Below, piece by piece: positions 9,141 to 16,662 of a stretch of 64,000 nt of DNA. Both the position numbers and the translations under genes were made by a program. Source of the stretch: Nitrospira sp. (lineage in GTDB: Bacteria; Nitrospirota; Nitrospiria; Nitrospirales; Nitrospiraceae); NCBI GenBank assembly GCA_024998595.1, contig JACOEK010000004.1:310001-374000 (forward strand). Reading direction: 5' to 3'. How positions within the stretch are numbered: position 1 is the first letter of the stretch; each line of letters opens with the position of its first letter. Under the pieces are notes generated by a model that saw nothing but the letters and a program-made list of their open reading frames with translations, was not told the origin of the DNA and did not search any database.

Positions 9141-9410
9141 ATGGAACCACAGGATGCAGATATCAGTCACAGTATTCTCGACTATCTGGTTCGCCATCCC
9201 GGCGCGAAGGATACCAGAGAAGGCGTCATCAATTGGTGGATCGCCAAGCCCTGTCCAGACGAGCGCGTCGCGATGGAGGCGCTGGAAGCACTCGTCGCGC
9301 GCGGATGGATTCTGAAGCGGGCCACCTCGAGCCAGCCGATCTACAGTGTGAATCACGCGCAATTGAACGAGATCCGTGAATTTCTGACCCAGAACAGACA
9401 AACGAAGTGA
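9141..9410 (+). CDS. Small winged-helix-like protein, first gene of eCIS operon
   Basis: 89 residues, no signal peptide. The order helix (DYLVRHPGA) - helix (TREGVINWW) - helix (RVAMEALEALVARGW) - beta pair (ILKRATSSQPIYSVN) fits a winged helix-turn-helix, so DNA binding is possible but not proven. It is the first gene after the sigma-54 promoter and ends 25 bp before the sheath gene, so it should be co-expressed with the tail genes. Its ribosome site is weak (only a G-rich run). It might be an operon regulator or a small structural adaptor. Confidence 0.7.
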   Translation: MEPQDADISHSILDYLVRHPGAKDTREGVINWWIAKPCPDERVAMEALEALVARGWILKRATSSQPIYSVNHAQLNEIREFLTQNRQTK

Positions 9411-9435
9411 ATGTTCGAAGCCGAGGAGGAAAAGT

Positions 9436-11040
9436 ATGCCAGTGCAACCAACCTATCCGGGTGTGTACATCGAGGAATTACCGAGCGGAGTGCGCACCAT
9501 TACAGGCGTGGCGACGTCGATCACCGGATTGATCGGCAAGGCATTGCGAGGTCCGACTGATCAGCCTGTCACCATCACGAGTTTTGCGGATTACGAACGG
9601 ATCTTCGGCGGCCTCCATCGCGACATGACCTTGAGTTACGCGGTGCGAGATTTTTTCCTCAACGGCGGCGGACAAGCCGTCATTGTGCGTCTCTACAAAG
9701 CGACCGGTGGAAGTGCCAGCAAAGCGACCTACGAAGTGCCGAGCCTGACCTTGCAGGCCGCGTCGGAAGGCGCGTGGGGCATGCAGGTGCGCGTGCGGGT
9801 CGACAAGAAAATCGTGACCGATCCGAACCTGATCGCGGTCGCAACGAGGCTGGGCGTGCTGCCGGCCGACCTGTTTGACCTGACCATACGCGATGCCGGC
9901 ACCGGTATCACAGAAACTTTCTTGAACCTGACGACAAAAGAAAGTGCGCGGCGCGCGGATCGGGTGCTGCTGGCCGAGTCGAACCTCGTGCGCGTGATGG
10001 CCGCCTTGCCGTCGAATACCTCTCCTTCGGCCCATGCGGGGGCGTTGACGGATGCCGATGTCTGGACCAGCGCCACCAAGTCTACCGCCGCAAAAAATGC
10101 GGCGCCGGCGGATGTGGCGGTCGATAGCGCCGTGCTGGACGGCGCGGCGTACAAAGGAAGCCAATCCGGAAAAACCGGACTGTATCAGTTGGAAAAGGTC
10201 GATCTCTTCAACCTGCTCTGTATTGCACCGGATGCACGTGGCGGCGATGTGCCCGACGATGTGTATCAGGAGGCGCTGAGCTATTGCGTCAAACGGCGCG
10301 CAATGCTGATCGTCGATTCGAAAGCCGGGTGGACGACCGTAAGCGCCGCGCAAACCGGGGCGGCTGGCATGGGCCTGAACGGTGACATGGCGCGCAATGC
10401 GGCGATCTATTTCCCGCGTATCAAACAGGCCGATTCACAACTCGGCGGACAGATCGATACCTTTGTGCCCTGCGGCGTGATCGCCGGGGTTATGGCCAGG
10501 ACGGATAGCCAGCGCGGAGTCTGGAAGGCGCCCGCAGGGCTCGATGCCTCGCTGAGCGGCGTGGCCGGGTTGCAGCTCGACATGACCGATGCGGAAAACG
10601 GGCTCCTGAATCCGTTGGGGATCAACTGCCTGCGCACGTTCCCGGTCCACGGGCGGGTCGTGTGGGGTTCCCGGACTATGCGGGGAGCTGACGCAGCGGC
10701 GGATGAGTACAAGTACATCCCTGTTCGACGACTCGCTCTCTTCCTCGAAGAAAGTCTGTATCGCGGGACGCAATGGGTGGTGTTCGAACCGAATGACGAA
10801 CCTCTCTGGGCGCAGATTCGTTTGAACCTCGGCGCCTTCATGCACAACCTGTTTCGGCAGGGCGCGTTTCAGGGCACTGCGCCGCGCGATGCCTACTTCG
10901 TGAAGTGCGACAAGGAGACGACGACCCAGAACGACATCAACCTGGGCATCGTCAACATCGTCGTCGGGTTCGCTCCGCTCAAGCCCGCCGAATTTGTGAT
11001 TATCAAGCTCCAGCAGATGGCGGGTCAGATCGCGACGTAG
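9436..11040 (+). CDS. Contractile tail sheath protein
   Basis: 534 residues. The N-terminus has the sheath family signature PGVYIEELPSGVRTITGVATSITGL..., followed by a phrase like F-A-D-Y-E-R-I-F-GG and the 'FFLNGGGQAVIVR' region. The C-terminal domain has FPVHGRVVWGSRTM, Y-I-P-V-R-R-L and FLEESLYRGTQWVVFEPND, all hallmarks of phage-tail-like sheath proteins (Afp2-4/Pvc2-4 family). It would polymerise around the inner tube and contract to drive it out. Strong ribosome site GAGGAGG before ATG 9436. Only one sheath gene is present, whereas Afp/PVC loci carry several paralogues. Confidence 0.95.
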   Translation: MPVQPTYPGVYIEELPSGVRTITGVATSITGLIGKALRGPTDQPVTITSFADYERIFGGLHRDMTLSYAVRDFFLNGGGQAVIVRLYKATGGSASKATYEVPSLTLQAASEGAWGMQVRVRVDKKIVTDPNLIAVATRLGVLPADLFDLTIRDAGTGITETFLNLTTKESARRADRVLLAESNLVRVMAALPSNTSPSAHAGALTDADVWTSATKSTAAKNAAPADVAVDSAVLDGAAYKGSQSGKTGLYQLEKVDLFNLLCIAPDARGGDVPDDVYQEALSYCVKRRAMLIVDSKAGWTTVSAAQTGAAGMGLNGDMARNAAIYFPRIKQADSQLGGQIDTFVPCGVIAGVMARTDSQRGVWKAPAGLDASLSGVAGLQLDMTDAENGLLNPLGINCLRTFPVHGRVVWGSRTMRGADAAADEYKYIPVRRLALFLEESLYRGTQWVVFEPNDEPLWAQIRLNLGAFMHNLFRQGAFQGTAPRDAYFVKCDKETTTQNDINLGIVNIVVGFAPLKPAEFVIIKLQQMAGQIAT

Positions 11041-11096
11041 AGGGTTCTAGGAAGGTGGCGGAGTGTTTCAGCATCCTGCTAATCGGAGGAGATGCC

Positions 11097-11618
11097 ATGG
11101 CGCAATTCAGCGTAAACACGACACGATTCGATCCGTACAAGAATTTCAAATTTCGCGTGAAATGGGATGGCCGCTATGTCGCCGGCGTCAGCAAGGTCGG
11201 GTCCCTGAAGCGTTCCACCGAAGTGGTCGAGCATCGGGAGGGTGGCGATCCCAGCACCAGCCGCAAGTCACCGGGCCGCACCAAGTTCGAGGCCATTACG
11301 CTGGAGCGGGGCGTGACGCACGATACGGCCTTCGAACAATGGGCGAACAAGGTGTGGAATTTCGGTTCCGGGTTGGGCGCGGAAGTGTCGCTCAAGGATT
11401 TCCGGAAAGACATCATCATCGAACTCTATAACGAAGCCGGGCAGCTGGCGATCGCGTACAAGGTCTTCCGTTGCTGGGTGTCGGAATACCAAGCCCAGCC
11501 GGACCTGGATGCGAATGCCAATGCGGTCGCGATCCAGACGCTCAAGCTTGAGAACGAAGGCTGGGAACGCGACTACGAAGTGGCCGAACCGGCTGAGACG
11601 ACCTTTACGGAGCCGTGA
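11097..11618 (+). CDS. Inner tail tube protein
   Basis: 173 residues, beta-rich. Signature T-R-F-D-P-Y-K-N-F-K-F-R-V at the start, followed by VAGVSKVGSLKRSTEVVEHREGGDPST and TKFEAITLERGVTHD. This is the conserved core of T4 gp19-like tube proteins (Afp1/Pvc1 family) of contractile injection systems. It forms the hexameric rigid tube inside the sheath. I chose ATG 11097, preceded by CGGAGGAG; the frame is open further upstream but overlaps the sheath gene. Its stop overlaps the next gene's GTG by 4 bp. Confidence 0.95.
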   Translation: MAQFSVNTTRFDPYKNFKFRVKWDGRYVAGVSKVGSLKRSTEVVEHREGGDPSTSRKSPGRTKFEAITLERGVTHDTAFEQWANKVWNFGSGLGAEVSLKDFRKDIIIELYNEAGQLAIAYKVFRCWVSEYQAQPDLDANANAVAIQTLKLENEGWERDYEVAEPAETTFTEP

Positions 11619-12361
11619 CGATGATGCCGGGTATGGCCGTAAGCCTATCTGCGGAAGCGATGATCGACATCTGGGAGCAGGGGACCGGCCGGCACCCTAT
11701 CGATCAGGCATTGCTGCTGCTGCGTCGGGTCTGCCCCGACCAGTCGTTAGACGCGCTGTGCGACTGGACGGTCGGCGAACGCGACATGCGTTTGTTGGAG
11801 ATGCGCCGTGCGACGTTCGGTGACCGCATTGACGGGTATGCGGAATGCCCGGTCTGCGGGGTCGGACTCGATTTCGAACTGTCCTGCGAGGAGTTGTTGG
11901 CGTCTGCCGTACCAGATAACGCGACCTGGCGAACGATCGAGCAGGCCGGGTGCGCCTGGGATGTGCGCGGGCCGAATAGTCGCGATCTCGCGCTGGCAGC
12001 GGCCGCTCCCGATCTGGAGCAGGCTCGACGGGTGATTCTTTCCCGTTGTGTGCGCGAGGGAACCGGCGCAAGCCCGTCAGGCCACTGGATGGACGAGCTG
12101 GGTCGCGCGCTCGCGGCACGATTGAGCGAACTCGATCCGCTGGCCGAAATTCTCATCGATGTGGAGTGTGAAAGCTGCGCGCACAGGTGGCAGACGGTCT
12201 TCGATATCGCGACATTTTTTTGGAATGAGATCCATGCACGAAGCCGGCGGTTGTTGCAGGAAGTTGATCTGTTGGCGCGCACCTATGGCTGGACGGAGGG
12301 AGAGATTCTCCGCATGAAGGATCAGCGTCGCAGCCTCTATGTCGAAATGGCACTGTCATGA
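11615..12361 (+). CDS. Zinc-finger baseplate/assembly protein (T4 gp26/gp51-like)
   Basis: 248 residues. Two CxxC pairs far apart in sequence, CPVC (about 76-79) and CESC (about 187-190), could form one zinc site. Between them is a mostly helical region. The C-terminal part, FFWNEIHARSRRLLQEVDLLARTYGWTEGEIL, resembles the 'base plate' T4 gp26/gp51-type segment found in many phage tails, with the typical 'Y-GW-E-EIL-M---RR--Y' end. Such proteins help baseplate assembly; the exact role here is inferred from family and position. GTG start overlapping the tube stop codon, ending in an ATGA overlap with the next gene, implies tight translational coupling. Confidence 0.75.
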   Translation: MTMMPGMAVSLSAEAMIDIWEQGTGRHPIDQALLLLRRVCPDQSLDALCDWTVGERDMRLLEMRRATFGDRIDGYAECPVCGVGLDFELSCEELLASAVPDNATWRTIEQAGCAWDVRGPNSRDLALAAAAPDLEQARRVILSRCVREGTGASPSGHWMDELGRALAARLSELDPLAEILIDVECESCAHRWQTVFDIATFFWNEIHARSRRLLQEVDLLARTYGWTEGEILRMKDQRRSLYVEMALS

Positions 12362-13119
12362 ACGATTTCCTCACTAGGCTCGTGCAACGGCAGACGGGGG
12401 GTATCCCCACGGTCCGCCCGCGCACTCGCTCCATGTTTGCTCCGGCCATGGATGGGGAATCGCCCACACTACGCAATTTGCCAGGGGTGGAGCACATTTC
12501 GTCGGCGGAAGAGGCTCGTCGGCCGGTTACCGCACAGGGACAGGGGGCCGATGTCATCCGACCGCTCCCGCGCGTCCGTGATTCACGGGACGCTGTCGAT
12601 CCGACTCGTGACGGAGCGGGCACCCCTCGTTCAGAACCGCAGGGTGGTCTGCGTGAGTCGTTACCTGGACCACAGAACATCGAGCCAGCGACTGTCCTGA
12701 ATCGGCCTGCGCATGGAGCAGAGGCCGCTACACTTTCTAATCCGATGGCTGAATTGGTCTCGAAACATACGCCTCATCATAGTTCGATGCCGGGGCGGAG
12801 AGACGGACAGGTGCCGGTCCAGACGCGTCTTCATCAAGAAGCGCCTATCGATCTTCCGCCTCGCCTGGTTGAATCGTCTGGCGAAGGACGACGACCGACC
12901 GCTTCGCCTCTGCCTTCATTGCTGTCTGGCGTGATGTCTGTGGACGACCGAGAACGCGCCGCGCTGGATTCGCCCGAACCTCCCATACAGGTCACAATCG
13001 GACGCATAGAACTGACAGCAGTCTCCTCGCCGGCTGCACCGAAGCGGAAAGCGGGCCCGCGACAACCGTCTATGTCGCTGGAAGACTATCTGGCTCGCCG
13101 CCATGGAGGGCGTCCGTGA
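12358..13119 (+). CDS. Disordered eCIS-associated protein with conserved C-terminal motif
   Basis: 253 residues, rich in Pro, Arg, Ser, Glu and Gly, with no predicted fold for the first ~200 residues. The C-terminal ~45 residues carry a motif I associate with phage-tail-like loci: I-Q-V-T-I-G-R-I-E, then a Pro-rich stretch, then SLEDYLARR. Position between the assembly protein and the sheath cap suggests a tail assembly or scaffold role. It is far too short and not helical enough to be a normal tape-measure protein. Starts with an ATGA overlap and ends with a GTGA overlap. Confidence 0.7.
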   Translation: MNDFLTRLVQRQTGGIPTVRPRTRSMFAPAMDGESPTLRNLPGVEHISSAEEARRPVTAQGQGADVIRPLPRVRDSRDAVDPTRDGAGTPRSEPQGGLRESLPGPQNIEPATVLNRPAHGAEAATLSNPMAELVSKHTPHHSSMPGRRDGQVPVQTRLHQEAPIDLPPRLVESSGEGRRPTASPLPSLLSGVMSVDDRERAALDSPEPPIQVTIGRIELTAVSSPAAPKRKAGPRQPSMSLEDYLARRHGGRP

Positions 13120-14414
13120 GCAACGCATTGGCTATTGCGGGGGTGACGGCCGTGCTTCGAGATCTGCTCAATGACGGGTTGATCAATCATAACGTCAGCG
13201 GGTTGCTCGGGAGCACCGTGACCGTGAGTGCGCTGCCACCGGATCGTGTGGTGCCGGTCAACGGAACGGAGAGCACCCAGCTGAATCTCTTTCTCCACCA
13301 AGTGACGTTCAATACCGGCTGGCGCAATCACGCGCTGCCCTCTCGCGATGGATCGGGCACGCAGCGCCTCAGCAATCCGCCGTTGGCCCTAGACCTCCAT
13401 TACCTGCTCAGCGCCTACAGCGCCGAGGAATTGGGCAGCGAAATTCTGCTCGGGTATGCCATGCAGTTGCTCCACGAGGTGCCGGTGTTGGATCGCAGAG
13501 CCATCACGACGGCGTTGACGCCGTCGCCGTCGGTCGATACCAGCCTGCCGCCAGCGCTTCGGGCCCTGGCTGAGTGTGGGCTGGCCGACCAGGTGGAACA
13601 GATCAAACTCGTCCCGGATCCCCTCAGCAGCGAGGAAATGTCTAAACTCTGGACCGCGGTGCAGTCGCACTACCGGCCTTCGGCGGCCTACGTCGCCACG
13701 GTCGTGCTGATTGAATCCACAAAACCGACCAGGCCGACTCTGCCCGTGCTGACTCGCGGACCGGTTGATCCGGTCACCCATTTAGAGCGGGGCGTCGCGG
13801 TACAGGCCGATCTACTGCCGCCGTTTCCGACCATTCAAACCGTGGCGGCGACCAACGGACAACCGGCTGCGACGGTCGGTGGGACTGTGGAACTCACGGG
13901 CCATCACCTCGATGGCACCAATCCAACGATTCTGCTTTCGAACAGCCGCTTTGAGATCATTCAGGCGGTGCCGGCCGCAGGGGGAGGAAGCAGCATCAAG
14001 ACCTCGTTCACTGTGCCGCCTGTGCCGGCAGGCTTGTACCAATTGGCGATGCAAGTCATTCGGCCCGCCGAATCCATTTCACGGACCAGCAATGCTCTGG
14101 CATTGGTCATCGGGCCGGAGATTACGACGGCGATGCCGATTGCAGTCGCACGCAACGGCAGCGGAGTGGCCACCCTGGTGCTCACACTGCAGCCACAGAT
14201 TCAGCCGGGGCAGTCGGTCTCGTTGCTGTTGGGAACCAGAGAAGTTCCAGTTGGGCCGATCACTGTGGCAACGGGGACGTTGACCGTTGCCGTCGCCGAT
14301 GCTCCAACGGGGGAATTTCTGCTTCGGATACGGGTTGATGGCATCGACAGTCCGATCATCGACCGGTCGGCCGTTCCGCCGGCCTTTTACAATTATCGGG
14401 TGACGATCACATGA
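13116..14414 (+). CDS. Tail sheath cap/terminator, DUF4255 (Pvc16/Afp16-like)
   Basis: 432 residues. Residues ~1-185 match the DUF4255 (Pvc16 N-terminal) pattern: A-I-A-G-V-T-A-V-L-R-D-L-L at the start, V-NLFLHQV, N-P-P-L-A-L-D-L-H-Y-L-L-S-A-Y, and ILLGYAMQLLHEVPVL. This family closes the distal end of the contractile tail. The remaining ~230 residues form beta-sandwich-like segments (TIG/IPT-like: GGTVELTGHHLDGTNPTILLSN), an extension longer than the basic cap and perhaps exposed on the particle end. GTG start overlaps the previous stop by 4 bp. Confidence 0.88.
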   Translation: MSNALAIAGVTAVLRDLLNDGLINHNVSGLLGSTVTVSALPPDRVVPVNGTESTQLNLFLHQVTFNTGWRNHALPSRDGSGTQRLSNPPLALDLHYLLSAYSAEELGSEILLGYAMQLLHEVPVLDRRAITTALTPSPSVDTSLPPALRALAECGLADQVEQIKLVPDPLSSEEMSKLWTAVQSHYRPSAAYVATVVLIESTKPTRPTLPVLTRGPVDPVTHLERGVAVQADLLPPFPTIQTVAATNGQPAATVGGTVELTGHHLDGTNPTILLSNSRFEIIQAVPAAGGGSSIKTSFTVPPVPAGLYQLAMQVIRPAESISRTSNALALVIGPEITTAMPIAVARNGSGVATLVLTLQPQIQPGQSVSLLLGTREVPVGPITVATGTLTVAVADAPTGEFLLRIRVDGIDSPIIDRSAVPPAFYNYRVTIT

Positions 14415-16348
14415 AAACTGCTACGACCTCCGCAGCATGGTGTGATGCCAATCAAGCCTATCTGGTGGCCGAGTTCGCCCGTCTGAAACTGCGGCTGGGT
14501 GCTGAACATGATGAGCGAGTGGTGGCTACTCGATTGGAGGCGGCGCAGGCGGCACTTCCTGCTCAGGCGGCTATCGATACCCTGTCCGAGTTGTTCGGCC
14601 TGAGTGCGTTCGAGCGAGATCTCCTGCTCCTGGTCGCCGGAGTGGAAATGGATGCCGAACTCGGCCGGGTGTGCGCCGCAGCGTTGGGCCAATCGCAAGC
14701 TCCACGACCGCATGCGACGTTCGGTCTGGCCTTGGCCGCCTTGGATCATTCGCACTGGAGCGCGCTGGCAGCCATGGCGCCGTTGCGCCGGTGGCGTTTG
14801 CTCGAAGTAGACGATAGTGCCGGATTGGTCAATGGAAGACTACGCATCGACGAACGGGTGCTGCATTATCTGGCCGGGGTCAATTATCTCGATCCGCGTT
14901 TGCAACCGCTGCTGAGTCTAGTGTCTGTCCCCCAGGTCATGGCCGAGAAACATCGGCACATCTGCCAGTCGGTGTTGGAGCGATTGCGGGAACAGTCTAC
15001 GTCCTACCCCGTGGTCCTGCTGTCCGGTGACGATGTGGACGGACAGGCTGATGTAGCGGCGGCGGTGGCGGCTCAGTTGCAGGTGCAGTTGCATTCTGTG
15101 CAGGCGGACGATTTGCCGGCCACCTCCGCAGAGGCCGATGCCTTCGGAGTGCTGTGGCAACGTGAAGCCGCCTTGCTCGGCGCGATGCTCCTGATCCATT
15201 GCCATGACGGAGCGCCTTCAAAAGCGGTCGCTCATCTCGCCGAACGCGGCAGCAACCCATTGTTTATCACCGGTCGCGACGTGCCCTCATGCAAACGGGC
15301 GACCATCCGCTTCACGGTGAACAAGCCGGACGGCACCGAGCAAAAGCAATTGTGGCAACAGGTGTTGGGTTCGGCCACCGCGCGCATGAACGGGACGCTC
15401 GACGGCGTAGCCTCCCAGTTTTCCTTGAGCGCCAGAGCGATCGCGACGGCCGGCGCCGGGCTGCGAGACGTGGCTGAATCCGGCAGTCCGGCGGACAGCG
15501 CGTTGTGGAATGCCTGCCGCAGTGTGAGCCGTTCCCGATTGGATGATCTGGCGCAGCGCTTGGAGCCGGTCGCGGGATGGAACGATCTCGTCTTACCGGA
15601 GGCGCAGCAGCGGACGTTGCGACAGATTGCGGCGCATGCGAAGCACCGGCTGATGGTCTATCAGCAATGGGGATTTGCCGGGAAAGGCGTGCGCGGCCTT
15701 GGGATCAGCGCTCTCTTCGCGGGTGAAAGCGGCACGGGGAAGACCATGGCGGCGGAAGTCCTGGCGAACGAACTGCATCTCGACCTGTACCGCATCGATC
15801 TCTCGGGAGTCGTCAGCAAATACATCGGCGAGACGGAGCGCAACCTGCGACGCGTGTTCGATGCGGCGGAGACCAGCGGAGCCATGCTCCTGTTCGACGA
15901 AGCGGACGCTCTGTTCGGGAAACGCAGCGAGGTGCGCGACAGCCATGATCGGTACGCGAATATCGAGGTGAGTTACCTGTTGCAACGCATGGAAGCGTAT
16001 CGCGGTTTGGCGATTCTGACGACGAACATGAAGGCGGCTTTGGATGTCGCGTTTTCGCGCCGTCTCAATTTCGTGGTGCAGTTTCCCTTCCCGGACCAAC
16101 AGCAAAGGGAATTGATCTGGCGCCGAATTTTTCCCGCTGAGACGCCGGTTGAGCAGCTCGACTACGGCAAGCTGGCCCGGCTGAGCATGTCCGGAGGGAA
16201 CATCCGGAGCATCGCCTTGAACGCCGCGTTCCTGGCGGCGGATGAAGGGGCGGCGGTGGGCATGAGACATCTCCTGCAGGCAGCGCATACCGAAGCGGCG
16301 AAACGCGAACGTCCCTTGTCCGACGCCGAAACCAGGGGGTGGGTATGA
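14411..16348 (+). CDS. eCIS AAA+ ATPase (Afp15/Pvc15-like)
   Basis: 645 residues. The N-terminal ~200 residues are helical. The middle looks like a degenerate nucleotide-binding domain. The C-terminal AAA+ module has Walker A GESGTGKT at about 438-445, Walker B LLFDEAD near 493-499, sensor-1 ILTTN, and a second-region R-R-L-N arginine motif (FSRRLNFVVQFPFP). This is the ATPase found in nearly all eCIS loci; family knowledge places it in assembly or cargo loading. ATGA overlaps at both ends couple it to its neighbours. Confidence 0.92.
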   Translation: MKTATTSAAWCDANQAYLVAEFARLKLRLGAEHDERVVATRLEAAQAALPAQAAIDTLSELFGLSAFERDLLLLVAGVEMDAELGRVCAAALGQSQAPRPHATFGLALAALDHSHWSALAAMAPLRRWRLLEVDDSAGLVNGRLRIDERVLHYLAGVNYLDPRLQPLLSLVSVPQVMAEKHRHICQSVLERLREQSTSYPVVLLSGDDVDGQADVAAAVAAQLQVQLHSVQADDLPATSAEADAFGVLWQREAALLGAMLLIHCHDGAPSKAVAHLAERGSNPLFITGRDVPSCKRATIRFTVNKPDGTEQKQLWQQVLGSATARMNGTLDGVASQFSLSARAIATAGAGLRDVAESGSPADSALWNACRSVSRSRLDDLAQRLEPVAGWNDLVLPEAQQRTLRQIAAHAKHRLMVYQQWGFAGKGVRGLGISALFAGESGTGKTMAAEVLANELHLDLYRIDLSGVVSKYIGETERNLRRVFDAAETSGAMLLFDEADALFGKRSEVRDSHDRYANIEVSYLLQRMEAYRGLAILTTNMKAALDVAFSRRLNFVVQFPFPDQQQRELIWRRIFPAETPVEQLDYGKLARLSMSGGNIRSIALNAAFLAADEGAAVGMRHLLQAAHTEAAKRERPLSDAETRGWV

Positions 16349-16662
16349 AGCGGGTCGTCGTGACGATCGACCGGCTCGTCCTCAAGGGCTTTCGTTATGA
16401 AGACCGGCATGCCATCGCGCGGGGACTGCAGGAACAGCTTGCGCAATTGCTCTCTGAGCCGGGAATGGCGGAGCGGATCGAGGCCATCGGTAGCACGTCG
16501 CGGCTGCGGCTCGGCACCGTTCGAATGTCAGGAGATATGCAAGGGCAACAGATCGGGCAGGCCACGGGAAGAGCGATTGCCGGTCACTGGCGCAGAGACA
16601 GCCGGGAGAAGATACCGGCCGCCTCGGACAGAGAAACGGACAGAGGTCCTCGACATGAGTGA
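16345..16662 (+). CDS. Small eCIS-associated protein preceding first eCIS-core gene
   Basis: 105 residues. Begins KRVVVTIDRLVLKGFRYEDR, a beta strand then helix, then a helical stretch (HAIARGLQEQLAQLLSE), and a basic C-terminus. No catalytic motif. I chose ATG 16345 (overlapping the ATPase stop as ATGA); a GTG two codons earlier is also possible. The start of the eCIS-core gene lies inside its 3' end. The opening VTIDR resembles the VTIGR motif at the end of the 12358-13119 protein. Function unknown; conserved position suggests an assembly or cargo-adaptor role. Confidence 0.7.
   Translation: MKRVVVTIDRLVLKGFRYEDRHAIARGLQEQLAQLLSEPGMAERIEAIGSTSRLRLGTVRMSGDMQGQQIGQATGRAIAGHWRRDSREKIPAASDRETDRGPRHE

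Noticed and set aside
9478-10353. 291-codon minus-strand open frame inside the sheath gene
   Set aside because: The plus strand encodes an unmistakable sheath protein; the antisense frame has no family pattern.
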